Positions 37,201 through 49,200 of a stretch of 64,000 nt of DNA are shown here, in pieces (position 1 is the first letter of the stretch; every line of letters starts with the position of its first letter). The notes below the pieces were generated by a model. It was not told where the DNA came from. It worked only from the letters and a program-made list of their open reading frames with translations, and did not search any database. A program made the position numbers and the translations under genes. Origin of the DNA: Leuctra nigra (Eukaryota; Arthropoda; Insecta; Plecoptera; Leuctridae); the NCBI GenBank assembly GCA_934045905.1, contig OW203761.1, forward strand, positions 34,460,964-34,524,963. The letters are read 5' to 3'.

Positions 37201-40200
37201 CTAGTCAAGCTCCATTGTGCAAATTCTGAGTGGAAATCAATGGAAACTTTCAAATAGGTATAGAGAGAAAAACTCAACTATACCATGATATTACCTTGTT
37301 AAAACTTAGTGTTTTATCGTTATAAATGGCGATCTGAACAATTATATTCATAAAGATATGCCGGTAAAACGTGGTAATAGCTAATATCGATATTAGATAT
37401 TTTGGTCATAAAGTTATACTTCTTTGTGAATCCAGCCCCAGGGGTGTGATTGTCTAACATATTTTAGTGAGCTTTGTCAATAGAAAGTAATAAATCAACC
37501 TGTATCGTACAAATCTTCATCTTCATATTACTTTCGAAAAAGTAACGTTTGAAATTTTCATAGACGCTAAACAATATTTTTATTTTTATTTTTTGAATTT
37601 TATACAAATTGCAATAAGTACCTACCTACGCATGTTAAAAAATCTACGAACGAAATCTGCCAGTAAAGTAAATGCTTTATCACGCTTCAATTTAATTCAA
37701 TTTATTGGTCTTCTTACAATTTGTATATGTATACAGTGGTAAGGTATAGCTCCTAGCCCCACCGATGGCTGCCACCTTAGCGCGGTGGTGGGGTTTGCGT
37801 TGGCCAATGATCCATTGCAGCTACGCCGGCGAGCATATGCTCATGTGTAAGGGTTACCCATGCCGGACAGGTCAGTGGTGAGGTCCAGACAAAGAGCAGC
37901 CAGGGTCGGCCTAACCATGTCCTCCCTTGAATTTGCGGTCCCCTCCCCTCCCCTCGGGCCGGTCTTCCCCCTCGAGATGGTGATCCCCCTGAAATCGGGT
38001 TCCGCCGGCCCGAATCCTCACACCCCCCGGTCCGTCCCCATTCCGGCCTGGCCTCCCCACCAGTGTTGGACTCCCCCGGATCGGGCCCGTTAGGTCGACC
38101 CCTCCCCATATCCACCACTTATATCAACAAAGTTAAATGCAAAAATGCAAAAATTAATGTGCGCAATATAACCTCGTCGTTGACGCGCCGTTAAACCACA
38201 ATAATCTAATCTAATCTATCTATAGCTCCTAGCATAACGCTGGTATTGCTTTAGCGTGTACGTGCATAGTTTAGCCGCCTATTAAGTTTATCATAGCGAT
38301 ATCCTGACGAATGGGGTTCCTAGGACGTATGTAAAACAATGTTTATGGATTGCTGTGCCAAGGTTATTTTAGCACGATAAGGTTTATACAAGTGGCCGAT
38401 ACCGCACTGCGTTTCTCACACACTAAACCCTCAAATTAGCTATACATAGCGTCTGTTATGTAAATCATCGTGGAAAACTTAAATGCTACACATCCTCATT
38501 TATTAATTCGGGGCATTGCTATTAGAAATAATCATTACTATGTTTTTACTCCCCAAAATATTAAATGAAGGCCTTACCATGTAGTTATAAAAGGTCGTTC
38601 TGTTTTTGAAGTCATTTCTTGAAATACCTTTTATCTATGACAAAACTTAGAAGCAAAGAAGCTAAACATTTCTGGTTTACCGGACTTCATTTGGCCAAAC
38701 CCCATATTTTCCTCCAGAAATGGGACACACTTTTGTAGATTCTATATTTTCCTTCCTTATTTGGTGCAGATAGTACGGCTCATATTCATGTGATTGAAAA
38801 TTCATTTTTACGCTCCTTACTTTTACTGCGCTGTCCATAGACGTAGCATTACATAGGCCGGACCAATACGAGGCTTTGTTACAACAACAACAACAAGCAA
38901 CATAATGACAATAGCGAAGCATTACAAGTTCGCAACTGTTGTGATAACAATAGGTACCTGACAGTGAATGTGCAATCCCAGCCGACATTACATTGACCAC
39001 TGATATCACTGTTCAGGGGGATTCGCTCGTAGTACTACCTTAGAAAATCACAGAGTTTTCATTACTATTATACTCTGAAGCTAAAAATACAGTCGTAAAA
39101 TAACTTATATTTACTTAGATATTTTGTAAGATAAACACTACGGGCGATAAACATATTTTTTACAGAGTTTAGATAGTTTTCAGCAGGTCGCATGATGCCG
39201 TGCTTAAGTAGTATGTAAGTTAGTAGAGAACAACGAAGGTCACGCTTCAAGTAGGTAGCGAGTGGGTCAAAGCTTCATAAGCGCCCCCTTCTCTCTACAT
39301 TTAAAAATAACATATTTGTTAGAAGTTATGTAAAAATTATAAAAAAATAAAAACATTTCTGTTCATTACGCAGAACAATGTGACAAAATAACAAGCAAAG
39401 GTACTGACGATCCAAGTGAAAAGCTGTTGGAAGATGCAAAGTCTCGTTTCAAATACACAGCGAGTGCTGCAGAGTGCAATGTGCATTCATTCTCTTTCTT
39501 ACACTGCACATTTGTATGTGACTTATCACAATCTAGACCGGGAATCTTCCTTATCATTGGCATTCCTTAGTAAAGACATTTGTCATTGTCAATGACCTTG
39601 CACAAGACATGTGGGAAGATTTGGGGCGAGGCCCCCGAGATTTTTTAAGGTTCTTTCATTATCGCTTTATTTTTAAATATCAACATATCTGGCGAAACTC
39701 TGTGCTATGTTGTCTGGCAATGTTGTGCTGCATGTTTTGTAGTTGTGTATGGAGTTGTTAATGAGTGATGTCTGCACTTGCAGCTCGGTGAACGCGGGTC
39801 CGGGATCCGAGCACGCGGCGCTGTCCAGGACTTCCATCAGATCCGCGCAGGAACTCTGTGCTATGTTGTCTGGCAATGCTGTGCTGCATGTTTTGTAGTT
39901 GTGTATGGAGTTGTTGATGAGTGATGTCTGCACTTGCAGCTCGGTGAACGCGGGTCCGGGATCCGAGCACGCGGCGCTGTCCAGGACTTCCATCAGATCC
40001 GCGCAGGAACTCTGTGCTATGTTGTCTGGCAATGTTGTGCTGCATGTTTTGTAGTTGTGTATGGAGTTGTTGATGAGTGATGTCTGCACTTGCAGCTCGG
40101 TGAACGCGGGTCCGGGATCCGAGCACGCGGCGCTGTCCAGGACTTCCATCAGATCCGCGCGGAGCTGCTGGCCACCGGCGAGCTCTTCGAGGACCACGAA

Positions 40201-43200
40201 TTCCCTCCCGTAGACTCGTCCATCTTCTTCAGCAAGAGTCCGCCTAAACCCTTCGAGTGGAAGCGCCCGATTGTAAGTTATCATCACCTTCCGAAGTGCT
40301 CTGGCTCGATCTTTTACAAAACCAAACTTTGATTTATGTACTCAAGAAGTCACTTAGCTCTGATTTACATTCACGTGCCTTCAATAGTATCTTCTTATAG
40401 GTAGTGTTTGATTGTCTACTTACACAAAATACAATTTTATTTTAATCGAAGCCTCTTCACAAAAACTTCCGGGAAGATTTTAACAACAAAAATAAATAAG
40501 GTTATTTTCTAGATTGGAACCAATCTAGAATATAAGTTTTTGTGGAGACAGGCGGGAGATATTACTACGATTATTTTCTATTTACAAATGAAATGGGTCA
40601 TAGTGTTTATCTTTTTTCCATGATAACGTGTCTACAAAATGGTCATTATGTTTTATTATCAACAACGTTATCGAACAGAGCCCACGTGTGGTTTGCGCGT
40701 ACACATTTTCTTTTCAGAGAGTGAGCAATGAGCTTTTTGCTAAATAGTTGAATCATGTTAAATAGGGTAGCGCTGAAAAGAACCAGAAAGCGTTGTCTTC
40801 CAATTATTTTCGTTCTTCTTCAAACAGAGTGCAAATAAAATAACAATAACATTTGGTTATAGTGTTCACTTGGCAGGCTCCCATGCGTCGGTGGGTGGTT
40901 TGTTTATTCTGGATGAGGTGTTCGTTTAGTTGAATTATGTCATTGGTTCTTGAGAACACAAGGTATTCTCTTATACCTGTGATTCATGCAAAATGCAGTC
41001 CAAGGATGTGTGGTGTATTTCTTATCACTTGATAGCGTCGATAAGGGCATGATGATGAGCAGGCGCGTAGGAACTAGAACTACTTTCATCATGGGGGGGG
41101 GGGGGGGATTGCGACGCCCGAAAGGGGGGTCTGGGGGGCTTGACCCCCCTAGCTTTAGCGCCGCAGGGAGTTTTTTAGAATTTAAACCAATTAAAAGTGA
41201 TTCTGGGCCTTTAAATGCACAAACTGAAGCAAAAAACCCTCGAATTGTTGCCCCTCAGGGCATTTTTTTAAAAATTTAAACAAATTTTAAGTGATTCTTG
41301 GACACTAAACTTAAATTTTTATGGTGAATGGGGGGTCAGCCTGCTCGAGTGGGGGGGGGGGGTGATTATTCCCCCCCCCCCTTCCCTTCCTACGCGCCTG
41401 ATGATGTGGAACTCTGTTTACAGGTGGACGCTAATCAGATTTTATTTTTCAGGAAATCTCCGACAATCCTAAATTGTTTGTGGATGGAGCCACGAGATTC
41501 GATGTGCAGCAGGGCGAGCTCGGTGAGTAGTTGTGTTCCTGAATGGATTGAGAGTGGAGACGCTTGACGCCATCCTCGGAACTGCAGCCGAAATGTTGCA
41601 TTGATTTCAGGCGACTGTTGGCTGTTGGCTGCCGTCGCCAATCTCACGCTCAGCAAGGGGCTGTTCAGCCAGATCGTGCCTGACGACCAAGGGTTTGGTG
41701 ACCAGTACGCCGGCATTTTCCACTTCAGGTAATTCACCGGCATTGATTCGTCATAACGAGTCATAACAAAGTATGATATGCCATTAGAACACAGGTTGTC
41801 TCTTCTAAAACAAAATCAATTTGTCATGTGTTTGAATGTGTTGATGATGAATTATGTAAAACAAATGTATTTATTAGCTGCCCTGTTCAGTAAAATGACA
41901 GCCGACAGGGTTGCAAATGTAGGTACGACATAAATGTTCTACTTTGCCTGTGCTGTCACAATATCATTGTTGGTTTTTATGACACCAATGTCAATGTCAT
42001 ATAAAGGGAAGGGTCTTTGTAGTGGCTAGACAGAGTTGCTGTAAAAACTACTAACAGTGTGTGCAGTTGCTTTATTGGTCATAAATTATTTAGTAGGTGG
42101 TTTTAACCACAGACAATAATTTTAAATACCTATTAGAAAGATACTTACTTCACGCTACATGAATAATAACCATCTCAATGCTCTACCTGTCGTTAGAGCC
42201 GAGAGGTACTTACTGTCAATTTGCCTTTTTATTTACACATCGTGTAAATTTACACTTTTATTTACACAACTTCTTTGGAATGAGCAGTTCCCCCAGAAAT
42301 GCAAGATACTCCTTTTCAAAAGCTATTTCCTGCCAATACTCACCTATGGTTCCGTAACGTGGGCGATTGGAGGAAAGGAGGAGAGCCAGTTGCAGGCAGC
42401 AGAAATGAAATTTTTACGAAGCATACAAGGAGTAACTAAGATGGACAAGATCAGGAGTGAAAAGATTAGAGGAGACTTGAAGGTAGAGAGGTTGGCATTT
42501 AAAATGGGGAGAGAGCGGCTACGGTGGTTTGGCCACATGAAGAGAATGCAGAGGGAGAGAATACCGCGTCGGGAGTTCGAAGCTGCGAGAAGTGATAAAA
42601 GGAGAGTTGGAAGACCGAGGGAAAAGTGGAGAGAGCTGGTAGCAGAAGATGTACAAGAGAGACTGGAGAAGTGGGAAGAAGTGGAAGAAGGAAGGTGGTG
42701 GGAAGACAGGAAGAAGTGGAAAAAACTGGTAGAGAAGAAGAACGAAGAGGAAGAGCCAAGCCTGGCCAGCTAGCTTAGGAGTCCGGGCCCTAGTAATGGT
42801 GGCTTCGCCACCCCCCGACCCAACTCTTGGAACCGGGAGGAAGATTATTATTATTATTTACACATCGTCTTGTAAATAGTGGTAAAAGATTACAATTTAG
42901 TTGGTAATTCTAGATTTTTAAAATTGCTTTGTATATGAATGAAAATGTGTACTAATTCTTCACTTTTACTCTGCAGGTTTTGGCAATATGGCCGCTGGGT
43001 GGACGTCGTCATTGACGACAGGCTGCCGACATACTACGGTAAACTTGTCTTCCTTCACTCGTCGGAGAGCAACGAGTTCTGGAGCGCTCTGTTGGAGAAG
43101 GCATATGCCAAGTAAGATGTTGAATGTTTATGTGTGCTTGCAGTTAAAAGTTAAAACTATCTTAAAAATTTACAATATATCGATGGTCCAGTGCAATACT

Positions 43201-46200
43201 GAGACATCTCAAAAAAATGAAAAAATGAAATTATATATCATTGGATTCAGAATTTCAAGCTCTATCCAGTCCTCATCTCATCTCAGTGATCAGATGAGTA
43301 ACAATGATTGTGTTATTCTCTGCAGACTGCATGGATCTTATGAAGCGCTGAAAGGCGGTTCGACATGCGAGGCGATGGAGGACTTCACCGGCGGCGTCAC
43401 AGAAATGTACGAGATGAATGCCGCACCACCGAATCTTTATATGATCATGCTGAAGGCGTATGAACGTTCTTCTCTTATGGGCTGCTCTATTGAAGTTAGT
43501 ATTTGTACTAGTATGGATACTTATTTAGTCGATAGTTGCAATTTGCAAACATCTAATTTGTCAAGCTGATAGAAAATAGATTCGTTAGTTCAACTATGTT
43601 GTCATTCACAACCAGTAATTTTGCTAAGATTAAAGAGCTCATTTTTAAGAATGTCATGAAATTAGAAACGATTATTTAAATACATTGGCGTACCTTAGGT
43701 ACCTACTTCAGTTTACATAAAAAAATCATAAAATGATATTATCTGTTTCACAGAGTAAATTTTATTTGTGAACAGATTCTATCTATACTCTCATTATTCA
43801 TTCATAAAATTAATGTCATTAGGTAATTTTTATTTTTCTAATGGATTGATTTAATTCTTTGCAGCCTGACCCCAATGTGACGGAAGCACAGACGCGTGAT
43901 GGTCTGGTGAAAGGTCACGCGTACAGCATCACCCGTGTGAAGTACATCGACATCCAGACACCGAACAGCTCCGGCAAGATACCTCTGATCCGCTTGCGCA
44001 ACCCCTGGGGCAACGAGACAGAGTGGAACGGAGCCTGGAGTGACAAGTAAGCAGGGATGCAAATTTCACACAAGGGAAATTTTAAACAGAATGAAATTGG
44101 ATGTCTTTACAAAAATTTAAATTACGTTCGTTATGGATATTTTCCCAAAATTAAACATTTATTGCAAGAAATTGTTTTGCAATTTAAATGTTTAGTCCAA
44201 TAAAACCTTTTACACAGTAACCAGCAATATGTCTAATGGAATGGCTTTTCTCAGGTCCGCCGAATGGAGATTCATACCTCAGAGCGAGAAGGAGGAGATC
44301 GGCTTAACGTTTGAGCACGACGGCGAGTTCTGGATGTCGTACCAGGACTTCAAGTCCAAATTCTCTCGCCTTGAGATCTGCAACTTGAACCCCGACTCGC
44401 TGGTGGAAGATGACTCCACCGGCGATGACAAGCGCAAGTGGGAGATGAGCATGTTCGAGGGGGAGTGGGTGCGAGGTGTCACCGCTGGCGGTTGCAGGAA
44501 CTTTCTTGGTGAGCTCTTCATCATTTTAGTTTTACTCTTATTTGTGAATGTCATGTCTCAAAGTTTTTCTCATCATCAATTTCATTATTTGATTTAGTCA
44601 AAGAAGGAAAAAGTCAGAAATGGTTATGCAATCTAATATTTCCTTTTATTTTACTTTCATCCTTTTGATTCCGGATTCTTATAAGAAACTGGAACAGATT
44701 AATTTCTATTGAAAATGAAGTACCTAAGAATTTGACCCTATTCAAGAACTAAGAAGAATATGAACTCCAAATTTAACATATTCTACCAACGGTGGGATTC
44801 GAGTCAGAAAATTTCGTCATTCCAACTAAGAAGAAGTTGGTCCTATCTTTTTTGTATATTTTATTAAATTTGTAAAACGGTTTCGATTTTACTTTTCCTG
44901 CCCTTCTAGTAATGTTTATTCATGCATATCTTTGTCTTGCAGAGACATTCTGGCACAACCCGCAGTACAACATAACACTGAATGATCCCGACGAAGATGA
45001 CGACGAGAGCAAGTGCACTGTGATCGTCGCACTTATGCAGAAGAACCGCAGATCCCAGCGTCGTATGGGAATGGAGTGCCTCACCATTGGATTTGCCATG
45101 TATCAGGTACACATCAGCTTAGAGTGAGAAGTATATAGCTTAACAGCGTGAGAGTGCTTAGGTGTTCATGATGTGTTAATTATTGACTAACTTCTTCTGT
45201 ACCTACTTCTCTCCCCTCTCTGGAATTTTGTTTCAAGCATTGATGTCAATGCATAGTTCAGTTCATGATTCACTTTTAAACACAGTAGAGTATGTGATGT
45301 TTATTGATTACACTCATGTTATCACTGTGATCTTTTTACAACAAAAGCTGTGTAAATGGACCAATGGAGCCCATTTATGTAGATTCTATACCACTTCACA
45401 TGGTAAAGAAAGTGCATCTCAGATAGTTTCAATTGCAAATTTTAATAATGAAAGACACAGCTTGATTTGTTAAATTTGCAGGAAGATCTGTGACTGCGTT
45501 TTTTATCATTACATCAATAATTATTTTTATTTCAGTTGGACGACCCAGCAAATCTTCCTAAACCTCTGGACCTCAACTTCTTCAAGTATAACGCTTCCAC
45601 GGCAAGATCACCATCATTTATTAACTTGCGCGAGGTTAGTTGTCGCTTTAAACTGCCGCCTGGATCTTACTGCATTGTGCCTTCCACATTCGAGGCCAAC
45701 GAGGAAGGAGAGTTCATTCTACGAGTCTTCTCGGAGAACAAGAACAACATGGAGTAAGTTAGAAACACTTCTTCATTGTTTCAATCTTTGTGCAAATTCC
45801 AATCTCCATCACCTAATCACCATCATAATTTTGCTACTTCTCCTTGATTTCATATTAGTGCAAATAGTGTGTACTACTATGCCACTAGTCAAGGGTAAAT
45901 ATATTATATAATCTACATAAGAAGGATCCATTTCTTAGCTTCTATATTCATTCGTATTACCAGATGGCCGCGGTAAAGACGTGCCTTACGGATCGCGCAG
46001 AGTATTTATCTAGAAAAAGTGATCTCCTGCAGTGTATAAAATATAAGGAGGTGCTTGACAGAAAAAACAGTTATCGGGTCAATCATGAATACATAATTCA
46101 TGACGATAGAAGACAGAAATCGAACGCAATTAGCCAAACCATAGTGTCACCACGCCGCCTCTACAAGAACATGCGGGCCACGGCAGAAAAACTGCATCAG

Positions 46201-49200
46201 AACACAGCAGAAGCACTGCATCGGCTACAGACACAGAAATACCAGGCAGGTATCAGCATACAAGGTGAGCTGGATAATACGACAAGAATTCCAGAGGAAA
46301 CTAATGCCAGGATTAGGGAGTTAAAGAGTAAAAACGGTGAAAGAGTTGCGAAAACTGCTTTATCGGCGCGAATGTCTCAATGGCGGAAACCGTTACCGAC
46401 CGAACCCACACCGCAAACTGCTTTACCGGCGCGGTATTCATCGACCGAGCCACCGCCACGGCAGCAACAATTACCGGCCGATCTACCACTACAAGTTCTC
46501 GTACAACAACAGAGGAAGAACACAGTGTCACCAACGGTAACAAAACAAATCCAGAACGTCAAAATACTTGCCGACAGTCATGGGCGTGGCATGTGTCGAG
46601 AAGTATATAGGCTCACGAGCAGAAATGAAGCAAGAATCCAGACAAAAATAAAGTGCACAAGCTTCTTCAAACCGAGTGCACCGTTTGAAGAAGTAGCCAT
46701 GGAACTCCACAGTGGAAACTCCACAGAGGAAGGTGAAAAAAACATTATAATACTCATAGGAGGAACAAACAATTTCTCAACAAATTCAGAGAATAACATT
46801 AAAACATCTCTTGATAAGATAGCAAATTCTAACCCCAAACACTGCATCATGATCACGAACATTCTACAAAGATATGATATCGAAGGAACAGAACAGAGAA
46901 ATAATAACATTAACATCACAAATGAAAATATCAAGCTACAAATAGAGAACTACAATAATCCATTCATAAAGTTCATTACGACAGATAACATCACTCGGAG
47001 AGACTACACAGGACAAGGCCTGCATTTGAACAAACGAGGAAAAACAAAACTAGCAAAAAGTATAATTAAACATGTTCAAGAATACAAAAAAAACTCAAAC
47101 TCTCCTGCTCCTCCCCCTCCTCCTCCCCCTCCTCCTCCTCCTCCTCCTCCTCCTCCTCCACCTCAAACAACTCACAGTAGCCAGACCTCCAGCCCTGCAC
47201 AATCACAAATCACCTGCTGGTTGACGAGGCCTGGTAAAATGATTGAATTGATATGTGCACTTGAAAAAATGAAGCTTCCCCCACCACTTCCACCCTACAA
47301 CAAGGAGGCACCGACAACACTGTCGTCAAATACCTCCCCAGACACATCTCTGTTATACGTTGAGCTAACGAGCGAGCCTGCAGCGAGTAGGATCTGCAGC
47401 GTCGAAGTCGCTACCCAGACGATATCACTGTCTCCGACAGTCGTCCAATGTCACTGTCTCTGGACGACTCCGTACACCAGCGGCCTTAATGACTCTGCTG
47501 CGGCGAGTGAGTGGACGACTGCGGACATCAGAGGCCTCAGTGACCCCGTCGAGACAGTTCAGACTCCAGACACCGCAGAGGAGCCCGTCCTAGAAACCGT
47601 CCAGACTCCGGGCTCAACCACAACCGAAGAGGAGCCCGCTGTAGCAGACAAGCAGCCGACTAACCAAGGACGAAGACGCCAACCTTTGCGGTCGTCTAAA
47701 TCAAAACACAGTGTAAATGACGGTCATCTCGCTGCTTCGCCAGTTGCCCCGCGTAGGTCAACCAGGACTTCAAAGCATACCCAACGGCTTAATTTATGAC
47801 GTCAAGGCAGTACCTCGATAAATGGCAGCACAACCAAGAAGCATATTAATTTATCACTGCAGGTACAGGGAAACTATGGGAAATTGCTTCATATTGGATG
47901 CCTTAATGTTCGTTCACTGCTTTCGGGCTTCGACGAGCTGATTGACCTCTTTTCATCATGTGACTTCGACATAATCGGACTTACTGAAACTTGGCTATCG
48001 CCATGCACTCCTTCAGCTGACATCTCTTTCCCCGGTTATAGTTTTATTCGCCTAGACCGCGCTGAGGAAGACGACGGTGTACAAGCTCGAACCCGACGTG
48101 GAGGAGGTGTTGGATTTTTCATCAGAGATTCACTTAAGCACAAGATTATTCCTCAAAAAAGCAAATCTAAAAAGGTCAATCAACTCGAGCAACTTTGGAT
48201 ATCAGTTAAAATAAAAAAGAAGACGATAGCCCTTGGAGTATGCTACAAACCCCCAACTGCTAACCAAATGTGTATACACTCCCTAGACGGAGTATTGTCA
48301 AACATGAGCATAGAGTCTGATAATTAGGGTTGGGATTCGATTTGATTTGCTAAATCGATGTCAAACTGAAGATTTCGACATCAAATCGAAATAATTTCGA
48401 CATCGAAATAATTTTGACATCGTAATAATGGGCCACATCGAAATAATTACGGCGAAATGTGGCAACACTGCAGTTGCGTCTGCCCAAGGCCATGTTCCAG
48501 CGCTAGAGATGTCCCTCTCACACCCCCCTCGCGGCAACAAATGACGAGGAAATTATTGAAATAAATAACTTTTTCATTTCAAATAACGTACAAGCATTTA
48601 TTTATGTAAAAGGGAACAATTGATGAAAAAATTTCGTTGCAAATCCAGTTGCAAATTCATGGTTTTATTAGACTTGTTGCCGGAATATATCCCGTGAAGC
48701 GTAGGTAACATTGTCTGCATTCAACATCCTTTAGCAATGTTGCCCGTAATGTTCACTTCAAACTCGAAAACTTTCCACAATTCACTTCGTCTCCACGGCG
48801 GGATTATTATTTTTTTGCGTGGAAACATTCTTTCACGAGAGAATAAAAACAACACGCGCTGAATGGCAATTACCCTCAACTCAACTGCACACGCGGTATG
48901 CAGGAAGGGCGGAAGCAGGCCACTCAGCTGATCTTGAGAGGCGCGTTGCACTGTTGCCAGCTCTACAATACTGCGCGCTGATTCTCGGAATTTATTAAAC
49001 GATGTCAAACGATTATTTGATTAAACAATTCAAATCGATGTCGAATCGAAACTCAAAATATCATTTGACATCGATGTCAAATCGAAAAATCGATGTCAAG
49101 TCCCAACCCTACTGATAATATTATTCTTATGGGTGATTTCAATGTTAATCTTATCTCGAAAAACCCAGACTCAACCATTCTTCTCGACTACATGGACAGC

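Noticed and set aside
37777..38118. Gly/Arg-rich 113-residue minus-strand ORF
   Set aside because: It lies inside a retroposon bounded by a 13-bp duplication and comes from high GC content.
39673..40287. 204-residue minus-strand ORF with three repeated peptides
   Set aside because: It is the antisense reading of the 156-bp triplication, whose length is a multiple of three; no independent splice or domain evidence.
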